A stretch of 64,000 nt of DNA from an uncultured Clostridia bacterium (GTDB lineage Bacteria; Bacillota; Clostridia; TANB77; CAG-508). The notes beneath the pieces were generated by a model, which was not told the DNA's origin, made no database searches, and saw nothing but the letters and a program-made list of their open reading frames with translations. The stretch lies in NCBI GenBank assembly GCA_934133005.1, contig CAKPAI010000006.1, forward strand, positions 5,594 through 69,593. The letters are read 5' to 3'. Below are positions 35,083 through 44,044 of the stretch, one piece after another; within the stretch, counting starts at the first letter, position 1; each line of letters begins with the position of its first letter. A program made the position numbers and the translations under genes.

Positions 35083-36189
35083 ATGAAATACGATTATTTA
35101 GTAGTAGGTACAGGGCTATTTGGAGCAATATTTGCGTATGAAGCAAATAAAAGAGGAAAAAAATGTTTAGTAATAGATAAAAGAAATCATGTGGCTGGAA
35201 ATATCTATACAGAAAATATAGAAGGAATAAATGTGCATAAATATGGAGCTCACATATTCCATACTAGCAATGAAGAAGTATGGGATTACATACAACAATT
35301 TGTAAAATTTAATAGATATACAAACTCACCAATAGCAAATTATAAAGGCGAAATATATAATATGCCATTCAATATGAATACATTCAATAAACTTTGGGGA
35401 GTAATAACTCCAAAAGAGGCTAAGGAAAAAATAGAAGAAGAAAAAAGACAAGCTGGAATAGAAGAGCCTAAAAATTTGGAAGAGCAGGCAATTTCATTAG
35501 TTGGAAAGACTATATATGAAAAACTTGTAAAAGGATATACTGAAAAACAATGGGGAAAGAAAGCAAAAGAACTTCCAAGTTTCATAATAAAAAGACTACC
35601 TGTAAGATTTACATATGACAATAATTATTTCAATGACTTATATCAAGGTATACCAATGGGCGGATATACGCAAATCATTGAAAAAATGCTTGAAGGAATT
35701 GATGTAAAATTAAATTACAATTATTTTGAGCATAGAGAAGAATTAGATAATATAGCTAATAAGACTATATTTACAGGTCAAATAGATAAGTATTATGATT
35801 ATAAATTTGGAGAGCTTGAATATAGAAGTTTAAGATTTGAAACTGAAATATTAGATATGCAAAATTATCAAGGAAATGCAGTTGTCAATTATACTGAATA
35901 TGAAATTCCATATACAAGAATTATTGAACATAAGCATTTTGAATTTGACACAACTTCACCAAAAACAATTGTTACAAAAGAATATCCAGACAGTTGGAAT
36001 AAAGAAAAAGAACCATATTATACAATAAACAATGAAAGAAATAATAAGCTTTATGAGAAATATGCAGAACTTGCAAGTAAAGATGATAAAGTTATATTTG
36101 GTGGTAGATTAGGTAGCTATAAATATTATGATATGGATAAAGTAATACTAGAAGCGTTAAACACTGTTAATAAAGAATTAGAAAAGTAG
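35083..36189 (+). CDS. glf: UDP-galactopyranose mutase
   Basis: FAD enzyme converting UDP-galactopyranose to UDP-galactofuranose in the cytosol. 368 residues: the dinucleotide-binding start YLVVGTGLFGAIFA, DKRNHVAGNIYTE, the conserved HKYGAHIFHT, KQWGKKAKELP, and the C-terminal VIFGGRLGSYKYYDMD. Length and motifs are normal. It implies galactofuranose in at least one polymer made here. AAGGAG precedes the start. Confidence 0.96.
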   Translation: MKYDYLVVGTGLFGAIFAYEANKRGKKCLVIDKRNHVAGNIYTENIEGINVHKYGAHIFHTSNEEVWDYIQQFVKFNRYTNSPIANYKGEIYNMPFNMNTFNKLWGVITPKEAKEKIEEEKRQAGIEEPKNLEEQAISLVGKTIYEKLVKGYTEKQWGKKAKELPSFIIKRLPVRFTYDNNYFNDLYQGIPMGGYTQIIEKMLEGIDVKLNYNYFEHREELDNIANKTIFTGQIDKYYDYKFGELEYRSLRFETEILDMQNYQGNAVVNYTEYEIPYTRIIEHKHFEFDTTSPKTIVTKEYPDSWNKEKEPYYTINNERNNKLYEKYAELASKDDKVIFGGRLGSYKYYDMDKVILEALNTVNKELEK

Positions 36190-36198
36190 GATAAAAGT

Positions 36199-37371
36199 AT
36201 GGAAAATGAAAACTCTGTAAGTCTTGCGACTGTACACACACACACACACACCGGAAATCCTATAAGAACAAGAAACTTCGTTTTTGATTTATTATATGTG
36301 CTAGCAATTATAATGGTTGTAGACGACCATACTAATATACAAGTGGGAATACTTAGTAAGTTATTTCCATATGATTCATTCTTTATGCCAATGTTTGTAT
36401 TTATATCAGGATATTTTTATAAGAAACAAAATATTCTTGAAAATGTAAAACATAAAGCAAAAAAGATGCTAATACCAGCAGTCATATGGAATATAACTAT
36501 GTTAATAATTGCATTATTTATTGACAAAATAATTGGAACGCACTGGTTTTATATGCCGACTGTGAAATCATTTATTATATCATTGTTTGATGGAACAATG
36601 ACATCTTTAAATGGTCCAGCTTGGTTTGTGGTTATGTTACTATGGGTTTCTATAACTTATAATATATTAAGAAATATAATAAAGCCCAATAATAAAGTAA
36701 CAGATATAATAGTAACAATTGCATTGACTCTGTTAGGATTTACATCAGTATATTTATGTGCAAAGGGGTGGTGCAACAGAGGCGTTAAATATGTTTTTCT
36801 ATTAAAATTATCTTTTTATATTCAATTTTTTAATTTAGGGTATATCTTTAAGGAATACTTTGAAGAGAAAATCAAGAGAATAAAGAGATGGAAAATATAT
36901 ATAACTTGCATAACTGTGAATTGTATACTCATTTTGATATTTGGTGAAAAAGTGAATTTCTTTGGAACATCAGAAATGAATGGATTCTCATATTGGTTCT
37001 TGCCATTTATAACATCTTGTACAGGAATACTTTTTTGGTATACAGTAATGAGCTTTTTGGCTCAGAAGATAGAGAAAAATGAAAAAATTACATTTGTAGC
37101 AAAAAATACATTTACTATTATGGAATCACACTTGATGTTTGCCAATATTATAAATATATTGTTTTATATATTATATAAAAAGAATATATTAGAAAACTTT
37201 AATTGTGATGTCTTTAGGTATACTGCATGGAACGGTGCAGCATGGGCGTCAAAACCATTTTCTGGAATGTTAGGATTTTTGTTAGGAATTACTCTAAGTA
37301 TAGTGTTAGCAATAATATTAGATAAGGGAAAGAAAAAAATTAGAAAGATAATTGGAACAAGTTATGAATAA
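36199..37371 (+). CDS. Acyltransferase family 3 protein 1 with 5' (AC)9 tract
   Basis: 390 residues, about ten membrane segments, the OafA/acyltransferase-3 type that puts acyl (often acetyl) groups on glycans. The core starts RNFVFDLLYVLAIIMVVDDH. Before it stands a leader encoding SVSLATVHTHTHTG, where HTHTHT comes from an (AC)9 repeat at 36234-36251. At nine units the frame joins the core; my reading of eight or ten units gives early stops (TGA or TAA) within about 12 codons of the tract. The next gene has the same leader. This looks like a slipped-strand phase switch, currently on. Confidence 0.85.
   Translation: MENENSVSLATVHTHTHTGNPIRTRNFVFDLLYVLAIIMVVDDHTNIQVGILSKLFPYDSFFMPMFVFISGYFYKKQNILENVKHKAKKMLIPAVIWNITMLIIALFIDKIIGTHWFYMPTVKSFIISLFDGTMTSLNGPAWFVVMLLWVSITYNILRNIIKPNNKVTDIIVTIALTLLGFTSVYLCAKGWCNRGVKYVFLLKLSFYIQFFNLGYIFKEYFEEKIKRIKRWKIYITCITVNCILILIFGEKVNFFGTSEMNGFSYWFLPFITSCTGILFWYTVMSFLAQKIEKNEKITFVAKNTFTIMESHLMFANIINILFYILYKKNILENFNCDVFRYTAWNGAAWASKPFSGMLGFLLGITLSIVLAIILDKGKKKIRKIIGTSYE
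36234..36251. repeat. Dinucleotide tract (AC)9 in an acyltransferase coding region
   Basis: Nine AC units in-frame near codon 13, flanked upstream by CTGTAAGTCTTGCGACTGT, which is shared with only two differences by the other tract at 37399. Length changes of one unit shift the frame. Confidence 0.95.
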
Positions 37372-38500
37372 AGAAAAATCTGTAAGCCTTGCGGCTGTAC
37401 ACACACACACACACACACGGACATACGGACAATCTACGAAAAATAATAGATTAGAATTTATAGATATAGCTAGAGGAATTGGAATAATTCTAATGGTTAT
37501 TGGACATACAATAGATGAAGGCTGGAAAAGAAGTTTTATATTTTCATTTCATATGCCTTTATTTATTATGTGTAGTGGCCACTTTTTTAACAAGAATGAG
37601 AAGATTAAGACAACGATAAAGAAAGTAATATTAAAATTATTTTTGCCCTATATTTTATGTAGTTTTATAGTATCATTAATTTTATGTATGAAGGGGCAGT
37701 ATAGTTTTGGTGAAGGAATTATAAGATGGCTAAAACAGATTCTAGTATCACGTACATTTTCAGGAAGATTTGACTTTTCGAAAATAGATGCGTTAGGTGT
37801 ATTATGGTTCTTTCCATTGTTAGGACTTATAAGAATAATTTTTACAACTAGCTATAAATTATGTAAAAGTGAAAATATAAATTTATCAGTTATAATAGTA
37901 CTGTTAACCTATATTGGATATTTACTAGGAATAAATAAGTATTGGTTACCATTCTCTTTTGATGTAGTTTTAGCAAGTATTATCTTTTACTATGTTGGAT
38001 ATTTAATAAAAGAATATCAAATAATAGATAAAATTGAAAAAAATTATTTGAATTTATTGATAATAGCAACAATCTGGGTAATTGGAATAAAATATAATTG
38101 GATAGAATTAGCAACAAGATCATTTCCAAATGGATTATGGTCTTATATAACTGCAATTGCTGGAGTAATTACTATTTTCGAGATTTCAAAATTTATCTCG
38201 AAATATTCAAAATTTCTAAAAGAGATATTAAGCTGGTATGGCAGAAATAGCATGTACATTTTATTATTTCACTATGGAGAATTATGTTTGATTCCATATA
38301 AAGTAAAAATAAAGAATCCTACTTTAAGAAAATTTGCATTATGCAGCATAAAAATCTTTATAGTTACAATCGGAGCTGCTTTTTGTGCTCAAGTGAAAAA
38401 TCATTTTAATAAAAATAATAAGAGATTAATTAGGTATAATATGAACCAAGAAATCTCAATAATAAATAAAGAAAATAAAATAAAAGAAATATTTCGCTAG
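37364..38500 (+). CDS. Acyltransferase family 3 protein 2 with 5' (AC)10 tract
   Basis: About 378 residues from ATG 37364, overlapping the end of the first acyltransferase gene by 8 bases; the ribosome site is weak (GGAAC). The leader encodes SVSLAAVHTHTHTRTYG from an (AC)10 tract, then the core RLEFIDIARGIGIILMVIGHT, with the catalytic-type His of the family. About ten membrane segments. Nine or eleven units bring a TAA or TAG within about a dozen codons. The codon after the tract is CGG, the only in-frame CGG I found outside the spoIVA and gerAC shift sites. The last 20 residues run into the start of the broken third copy, so the natural C-terminus may be near 38440. Confidence 0.82.
   Translation: MNKEKSVSLAAVHTHTHTRTYGQSTKNNRLEFIDIARGIGIILMVIGHTIDEGWKRSFIFSFHMPLFIMCSGHFFNKNEKIKTTIKKVILKLFLPYILCSFIVSLILCMKGQYSFGEGIIRWLKQILVSRTFSGRFDFSKIDALGVLWFFPLLGLIRIIFTTSYKLCKSENINLSVIIVLLTYIGYLLGINKYWLPFSFDVVLASIIFYYVGYLIKEYQIIDKIEKNYLNLLIIATIWVIGIKYNWIELATRSFPNGLWSYITAIAGVITIFEISKFISKYSKFLKEILSWYGRNSMYILLFHYGELCLIPYKVKIKNPTLRKFALCSIKIFIVTIGAAFCAQVKNHFNKNNKRLIRYNMNQEISIINKENKIKEIFR
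37399..37418. repeat. Dinucleotide tract (AC)10 in a second acyltransferase coding region
   Basis: Ten AC units in-frame, preceded by CTGTAAGCCTTGCGGCTGT. The tract plus its upstream leader is nearly identical to that at 36234, although the protein cores behind them clearly differ. Confidence 0.95.
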
Positions 38501-39542
38501 ACATTGCAAGAACTGTGGCCATAATATTAGTGGTACTGGCTCATTGCATAGAATATATATATGAATTAAATATAGAAGAATGGACTACACTAACATTAGG
38601 AGAAAATATTTTCAAGATAATACTTTTTCAATATCTAGATTAGGAGTACCAATATTTCTATTGTTAACAGGTTATTTAACATTAAGTAAAGAAATAAATT
38701 CGGATGAAGATGTAAAAAAATTTTACAAAAGAAATTTATTACCTATTGTAATAACGACAGAAATATGGATTGTTTTGTATACTATATTTATTTGGATGTG
38801 GAGAAAACAAGAATTTAATTATATAGTTTTGATTAAGAGAATGTTATTTTTAGATATTGATATGTTTTCTAATATGTGGTATATGCCAATGATAATAGGC
38901 ATGTATATAGCAATTCCATTTTTGAGCAAAATTGTAAAAACATATTCAATGAAGTCTTTAAAATTTCCAATAATTATAGTTTTGATTTTATCATTTATAT
39001 TACCTGAACTTAATAGAATATTAAGCTTGTATAACAGAAAAATGTATAATAACTTTATTGAGTTGTCTTTTTTAGGGGGGCTTTATGGAGTTTATATTGT
39101 TTTGGGATATCAAATAAGAAAAGGTTTTTTGAAAAAAATTGATACAAATAGTTTAGTATTAATATGTGTAATTGGATTTATAATGATGGTTTTTATACAA
39201 ATATTTTTTGTTGCTGGTGGAGTAGTGTATGATATTTGGTATAATTCAATTTGGATATTTATGACAAGTATTTTTTTATTTGAGATTATTACAAGAGTAA
39301 GTGTAAAAGAAGATTCTTGCGTAAGTAGAATATTTTCGTACATTTCAAGAATCAGTTTTGCCATATACTTTTTACATGAAATAGTTTTGCAAATTATTGG
39401 AAGCTTTGTAAAAAGTGTATATACAATTAATCCAGTGAAAACTATAATTTTAACTACAAGTAATTTTATAATATGTGTTGCTGTAATTTTTATATTAGGA
39501 AAAGTTGATTTTATAAAGAAATATGTTTGGTTGCAAAAATAG
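38441..39542 (+). pseudogene. Third acyltransferase family 3 gene, broken by two -1 shifts
   Basis: Translation in three frames reassembles one acyltransferase. From ATG 38441 the frame ends at TAG 38498. The next frame, open from 38479, reads RNISLDIARTVAIILVVLAHC and ILF until about 38630. The third frame then gives FSISRLGVPIFLLLTGYLTL and continues intact to 39542. Both junctions need one added base, in an A-run near 38482 and in the T5 run near 38627, so two homopolymer deletions explain it. The remaining long frame (38580-39542) could in principle yield a 320-residue fragment lacking the N-terminal catalytic His region. Sequencing error in homopolymers is the alternative. Confidence 0.75.
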
Positions 39543-39573
39543 CAAAATTCATTCGTGAATATTGCTATTTTTC
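39535..39573 (+). terminator. Strong intrinsic terminator after the acyltransferase group
   Basis: A near-perfect stem, AAAAATAGCAA with inner ATTCA, closing on a TTCG tetraloop and pairing with TGAAT and TTGCTATTTTT. It overlaps the last codons of the broken acyltransferase gene. A weak promoter-like pair (TTGCTA at 39562, TAAAAT at 39585, 17-base spacer) follows for the next gene. Confidence 0.85.
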
Positions 39574-39623
39574 TTTGTTTAGAGTAAAATGTAGAAGAAA
39601 AGTTTTTAAGGAGAATAAGGCTT

Positions 39624-41156
39624 TTGCCAGAGATAAGACAGATGAGTTTATTAAAGGAAAAGAAAATTAAAAATATATTAACTATAGAAAATCTACTATT
39701 GGCATTTATAGTATTATGTCCGATACTAGATATATCGAGTTTTTTATTTAGAAAATGCTTTAATACTAGCATTTCTATTTCAACAATATTACGCCCAATA
39801 ATACCAATTATTGCGGCAATATACATTTTTATAAAAGAAAAAAATAAGAAACCAATACTTATAATGGGGGCTGTATATATAACATATGCTATATGTCACT
39901 TATATGTATTTTATAGAATAAAAACTGCTTGTGCATATGGAAATGAAATAAGAGAATTGCAATACATTATAAATTATACTTTTATGGTTATGAATTTAAT
40001 CATATACTGGGAGTTTTTTGCTTTAAAAAATAGAGATGACGAAGTAAAAGATGAAGAAAAAGGAAGAACTGTATTTAAATTAAGAAAGTGTGCATTAGTA
40101 GCACTTACAGTATATATCGTTTCTATGTTTATTTCTATTTTAACTAAAACAGCATCATATACATATGAAGAAACAATGACTGGATATAAAGGTTGGTTTG
40201 AATCAGGAAACAGTATTGGAACAATAATGTTATTACTTTTGTGTGTAGTGTTGCCAATGCTCTCTAAAAAATATGAAGCAAAGTATAGAATTTGGACATT
40301 GATGATTACAATACTTACAGGAGTGTATTTATCTACACTTTTGGGAACAAGAGTAGGGCTATTTGGATTTTTATTTGTAATTATAATGTTTATGATATTT
40401 TCTATAATTCATAGTTTAGCTAAGAAGAATAAAATAAACAAAAAAATTATATTAGCTAGTGTAATTGTAATATTTGTGGTTGGAGTAGTAGTTACAATAT
40501 TTGGTTCAAAAACATTAGAAAGAAGGAAACAATTAAAAAGCAATGAAGATTTAATCTATGATCCTATATCACAAACAACAGCACATGTAACAGGCGATAT
40601 AATGCAAATTGTACTTGATGTAAAAGATGGAAAGATAGATACAAGTTATATGTCGGAAGATATGCAACAAGCTTATATAAAACTATATGAAATAGCAAAT
40701 AAGAATAATATTTCAAATACCAATATGCGAATTTTACAGTTTATATATCAAAGTGAACTAGTAAAAATTCAAAATAACATACCAATATTATTATTTGGAA
40801 ATGGATATATGACTCATTTTTATGAAATGATATTTGAAATGGAAGTACCAGCATTTTTATATAATTTTGGATTTGTAGGATTTTTTATATATTTTGTGCC
40901 ATTCTTACTTATAGCTGTATATGGAGTATATGTAGCCATAAAAAATATAAACCAAATAGAAGTAGAAGGTTTAATGGCAATTTTGGGAATGTGGTTTGCA
41001 ATAATTGTGTCATTTGTATCAGGGTATACATTTTTTAATTCATCATCAATGATGGTTATAATACTATTAACAATACTTGTGATAAACACTGTAAAAGATA
41101 TAGATGATGAAAAAATTAAGATATATAATCCTAAAACTTACCAAGAAAGGAAATAA
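39624..41156 (+). CDS. O-antigen polymerase/ligase-like membrane protein
   Basis: About 510 residues if TTG 39624 is used (AAGGAG at 39608-39613, 10 bases away); ATG 39642 is the alternative and lacks a site. Around eleven membrane segments. LLGTRVGLFGFLFVIIMF, a long extracytoplasmic loop (about 290-400) and LFGNGYMTHFYEM followed by a hydrophobic end match the general Wzy/WaaL plan. It opens a new transcription block after the terminator. Polymerase versus ligase cannot be decided. Confidence 0.75.
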   Translation: MPEIRQMSLLKEKKIKNILTIENLLLAFIVLCPILDISSFLFRKCFNTSISISTILRPIIPIIAAIYIFIKEKNKKPILIMGAVYITYAICHLYVFYRIKTACAYGNEIRELQYIINYTFMVMNLIIYWEFFALKNRDDEVKDEEKGRTVFKLRKCALVALTVYIVSMFISILTKTASYTYEETMTGYKGWFESGNSIGTIMLLLLCVVLPMLSKKYEAKYRIWTLMITILTGVYLSTLLGTRVGLFGFLFVIIMFMIFSIIHSLAKKNKINKKIILASVIVIFVVGVVVTIFGSKTLERRKQLKSNEDLIYDPISQTTAHVTGDIMQIVLDVKDGKIDTSYMSEDMQQAYIKLYEIANKNNISNTNMRILQFIYQSELVKIQNNIPILLFGNGYMTHFYEMIFEMEVPAFLYNFGFVGFFIYFVPFLLIAVYGVYVAIKNINQIEVEGLMAILGMWFAIIVSFVSGYTFFNSSSMMVIILLTILVINTVKDIDDEKIKIYNPKTYQERK

Positions 41157-41165
41157 AATTCGTAG

Positions 41166-42278
41166 ATGGAAAAGATAATATTTGGTATTACAGGGTTAAC
41201 TTTAGGTGGTGCTGAAAGAGTATTAGTAGATTTATCAAATAAATTAGTAGAAAAGTATGATATAACTATTTTTACTTTGTATGCAGGAGGAGAACTTGAA
41301 AAAGAGTTAGATTCTAGAATTCATTTAAAAAGCTTATATAATTTTAGATATGATAGCTTAGGTAAAATTAAAAGAAAGCTGATTCCAATTAAAGTGCTAT
41401 TAGGAAGTAAAAAAATATTTAAAAGATATGTATCAGATGAAAACTATAAAGCTCAAATAGCATTTTTAGAAGGTCCAATAACTAGAATATTTAAGTACAA
41501 ATCAAAATCAAAAAGAATTGCATGGATACATAATGATATTTCAAAAGTGTTTGGGAGAGGTTTTAAATCAAAGATAAAAAGAATATTTGATAGAAATGTA
41601 TATGAAAAATATGATGAGTTGATATTTGTTAGCATTAGTAATTTAGATAAGTTTAATAAAGTATATGATGATATGTTACTTCCAAAAGAGAGAGTTATAA
41701 ATAATTATATAAATGAAGAAAGAATAATAAATCTTTCAAAAGAAGAAAATGATGAACATTTAGAAAAAAATATGCCAACATTTTTGCAAGTTTCAAGGCT
41801 TGTGAAACAAAAAGCAATAGATAGATTAATTGATGTACATGCAAGACTTATAAAAGATGGATTTAAACATAAAATCTATATAATCGGAGATGGTCCAGAA
41901 AAAGAAAAACTACAAAAGAAGATAGAAGAGCAAGATGTTAAAGAAACATTTATATTATTAGGAGCAAAAACTAATCCGTATAAGTATATAAAAGAAGCTG
42001 ACTATTTCTGCTTATTTTCGGCATTTGAAGGGTATCCAATGGTTTTAGAAGAGGCTAAAATACTTCATAAATATATCTTAACTACAAATACATCATCAAG
42101 AGAAGTATTAGTGAATTATCCTAAAAATTCATATATTACAGAAAATTCAGAAGATGGGATATATAAAGGAATAAAGTTTGTACTTCAAAATATGAAGAAA
42201 ATTTTAAGTAATCCAAATGATTATAAATATGATAATGAAAAAGTAATAAATAAAGTAATAAAAATTATAGAAGAGTAA
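41166..42278 (+). CDS. Family 4 glycosyltransferase
   Basis: 370 residues, GT-B fold. The N-terminal domain begins FGITGLTLGGAERVLVDLSN, diagnostic for GT4 enzymes of capsule clusters; the C-terminal domain has LQVSRLVKQKAIDRLI, IIGDGPEKEKL and the EX7E-type FEGYPMVLEEAK. No membrane segment. The gene follows the polymerase by 9 bases. Retaining transferase adding one sugar to the lipid-linked unit; donor unknown. Confidence 0.9.
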   Translation: MEKIIFGITGLTLGGAERVLVDLSNKLVEKYDITIFTLYAGGELEKELDSRIHLKSLYNFRYDSLGKIKRKLIPIKVLLGSKKIFKRYVSDENYKAQIAFLEGPITRIFKYKSKSKRIAWIHNDISKVFGRGFKSKIKRIFDRNVYEKYDELIFVSISNLDKFNKVYDDMLLPKERVINNYINEERIINLSKEENDEHLEKNMPTFLQVSRLVKQKAIDRLIDVHARLIKDGFKHKIYIIGDGPEKEKLQKKIEEQDVKETFILLGAKTNPYKYIKEADYFCLFSAFEGYPMVLEEAKILHKYILTTNTSSREVLVNYPKNSYITENSEDGIYKGIKFVLQNMKKILSNPNDYKYDNEKVINKVIKIIEE

Positions 42279-42293
42279 AGGGGAGAATGCCAC

Positions 42294-43190
42294 TTGAAAA
42301 TATCAGTATTAACAGCAACATATAATAGAGAAAAATTGTTAGACAAGTTATATGCAAGCTTGCTTATAAATAGTAATAGTTGTCCACAAATAGAACTTGA
42401 ATGGGTAATTATGGATGATGGTTCAACAGATAATACTAAAACAGTTTGTGAAAATTACATGTTGGAAAAACTTATAGATGTAAAGTATTTTTACCAAGAA
42501 AATAGAGGAAAAATGAGTGCTATAAATAGCTTAGTTCAAAAAGCAACTGGCGATTTAATTATAGAATGTGACTCAGATGATTATTTTACGAAAGATGCTT
42601 TTCTTATTATTTTGCAAGCTCTTAGCAAATGTGAAGACATGAGAAATATTTATGCGCTTGTATTTTTGAAATATGATCAAGATGGAAAGAATATGGGGAA
42701 CAATTTTATTAAGGATGATTTTCATAGTACAATGTTTGATTTATATTTTAAAGAGGGAATAACTGGAGAAAAAGCATTAGTGTTTAATACTAAAATAAGA
42801 AAAAACTTTAAATATGAATTAGAAAAAGATGAAAAATTTGTAACTGAAGCAAGGTTACATCATAAAATGGATTTACAATATGAAGTTGCATGTTTTAATA
42901 AGCCAATAATGATTTGTGAGTATAAGAAAGATGGGTATACTAAGAATATAAATAAACAATTTACTAAAAGCCCATATGGATACTACGAATATTTTAAAGA
43001 AATATTTGATCAAGATATGAGAGGAACAACTTTAAAAAAGAGAATGTATGTATATAAGCATTATATATTGTTTTCAATACTAACAAAACAAGAAAAGCCA
43101 ATAAAAAATGTTAAAGGAAACCTAAATAAGATTATGGTTGCATTATTATATTTTCCAGGAATGGTAATGACAAAACTAAAAATGCGTTGA
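42294..43190 (+). CDS. Family 2 glycosyltransferase
   Basis: 298 residues starting at TTG 42294, supported by AAAGGGGA upstream. GT-A core: ISVLTATYNREKLLDKL, WVIMDDGSTDNT, ENRGKMSAINSLV and ECDSDDYF (the metal-binding Asp pair). Related in style to glycosyltransferases of Firmicutes capsule clusters with a KPIMICEYKKDGYT segment. Last gene of its block; a promoter for the ABC exporter follows immediately. Confidence 0.88.
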   Translation: MKISVLTATYNREKLLDKLYASLLINSNSCPQIELEWVIMDDGSTDNTKTVCENYMLEKLIDVKYFYQENRGKMSAINSLVQKATGDLIIECDSDDYFTKDAFLIILQALSKCEDMRNIYALVFLKYDQDGKNMGNNFIKDDFHSTMFDLYFKEGITGEKALVFNTKIRKNFKYELEKDEKFVTEARLHHKMDLQYEVACFNKPIMICEYKKDGYTKNINKQFTKSPYGYYEYFKEIFDQDMRGTTLKKRMYVYKHYILFSILTKQEKPIKNVKGNLNKIMVALLYFPGMVMTKLKMR

Positions 43191-43203
43191 TAGTTAAAAT
43201 GTA

Positions 43204-43232
43204 TTGAAAAAACGAGCGTTCTATGTTAGAAT
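43204..43232 (+). promoter_or_regulatory. Probable SigA promoter for the ABC exporter operon
   Basis: TTGAAA (43204-43209), 17-base spacer, TAGAAT (43227-43232), 33 bases upstream of the ATPase start. The bases ahead (ATGTATTGAA) match those of the LCP-operon promoter at 22191, suggesting similar control. Confidence 0.6.
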
Positions 43233-43264
43233 ACAAGCAAAATTAGTCAGGAAAGGTAAGAAAA

Positions 43265-44005
43265 ATGGCAAAAGAGGAAGAAAATAGAATTGTTGTAGAA
43301 CATGTATATAAAGATTTTAAAATATATATGGACAAAGCAAATAGTTTAAAGGAAAAAATGTTATTTTGGAACAGAAATAAAAAAGAAACAAGAGAAGTTC
43401 TAAAAGATATAAATTTGACAATAAAAAATGGAGAGGCAGTTGGGCTAATAGGAGTTAATGGAAGCGGAAAGTCTACGTTATTAAAGCTTATGACTAAGAT
43501 AATATATCCTAATAAAGGAAAAATAACTACAAATGGTAAGCTTACATCACTTTTAGAGCTTGGTGCAGGATTTCATCCAGATTTTTCAGGAAGAGAAAAT
43601 ATTTATTTTAATGCTTCAATATTTGGTCTTACAAGAAAGCAAATAGATGAAAGGTTAAATGATATAATTGAATTTTCAGAATTAGGCTCATATATTGATA
43701 ATCCGGTTAGAACTTATTCATCAGGAATGTATATGAGACTTGCATTTGCTGTAGCAATAAATGTTGATGCAGATATTCTTTTAGTAGATGAAGTACTAGC
43801 TGTTGGAGATCAACATTTTCAAGAAAAGTGTATAGCTAAAATGAAAGAATTAAAAGAGCAAGGAAAAACTATGGTATTTGTAACTCATAGTTTAGGTACA
43901 GTTAAAGATTTTTGCAATAGAGCTGTATGGCTAAATCAAGGTGTTATAAAAATGGATGGAAATCCAGATGAAGTAATAGAAGAGTATTTAAAAGAAACAA
44001 CATAG
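43265..44005 (+). CDS. Polysaccharide/teichoic acid ABC exporter ATPase (Wzt/TagH type)
   Basis: 246 residues, a single nucleotide-binding domain: Walker A GVNGSGKST near 65, LLELGAGFHPDFSGRENIYF (typical of the TagH/RfbB/KpsT group), signature SSGMYMRLAFA, Walker B DILLVDEVLAVGD and the switch histidine in VTHSLGTV. It lacks the C-terminal carbohydrate-binding extension of some Wzt proteins. Works with the permease next to it to export a completed lipid-linked polymer. GGAAAGG precedes the start. Confidence 0.95.
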   Translation: MAKEEENRIVVEHVYKDFKIYMDKANSLKEKMLFWNRNKKETREVLKDINLTIKNGEAVGLIGVNGSGKSTLLKLMTKIIYPNKGKITTNGKLTSLLELGAGFHPDFSGRENIYFNASIFGLTRKQIDERLNDIIEFSELGSYIDNPVRTYSSGMYMRLAFAVAINVDADILLVDEVLAVGDQHFQEKCIAKMKELKEQGKTMVFVTHSLGTVKDFCNRAVWLNQGVIKMDGNPDEVIEEYLKETT

Positions 44006-44044
44006 TTGAAAAAATATAAAACTAATGGTAGGAAGGGAACCAAA

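Noticed and set aside
36234..37418. Repeated CACACA stretches considered as CRISPR or tandem-repeat array.
   Set aside because: They are dinucleotide tracts inside two coding regions with no spacer structure.
37399..37420. Possibility that the CGG after the (AC)10 tract is a third +1 frameshift site.
   Set aside because: A +1 shift there leads to an early stop while in-frame reading gives the acyltransferase core, so at ten units it appears to be read as a normal sense codon. It counts somewhat against the recoding idea.
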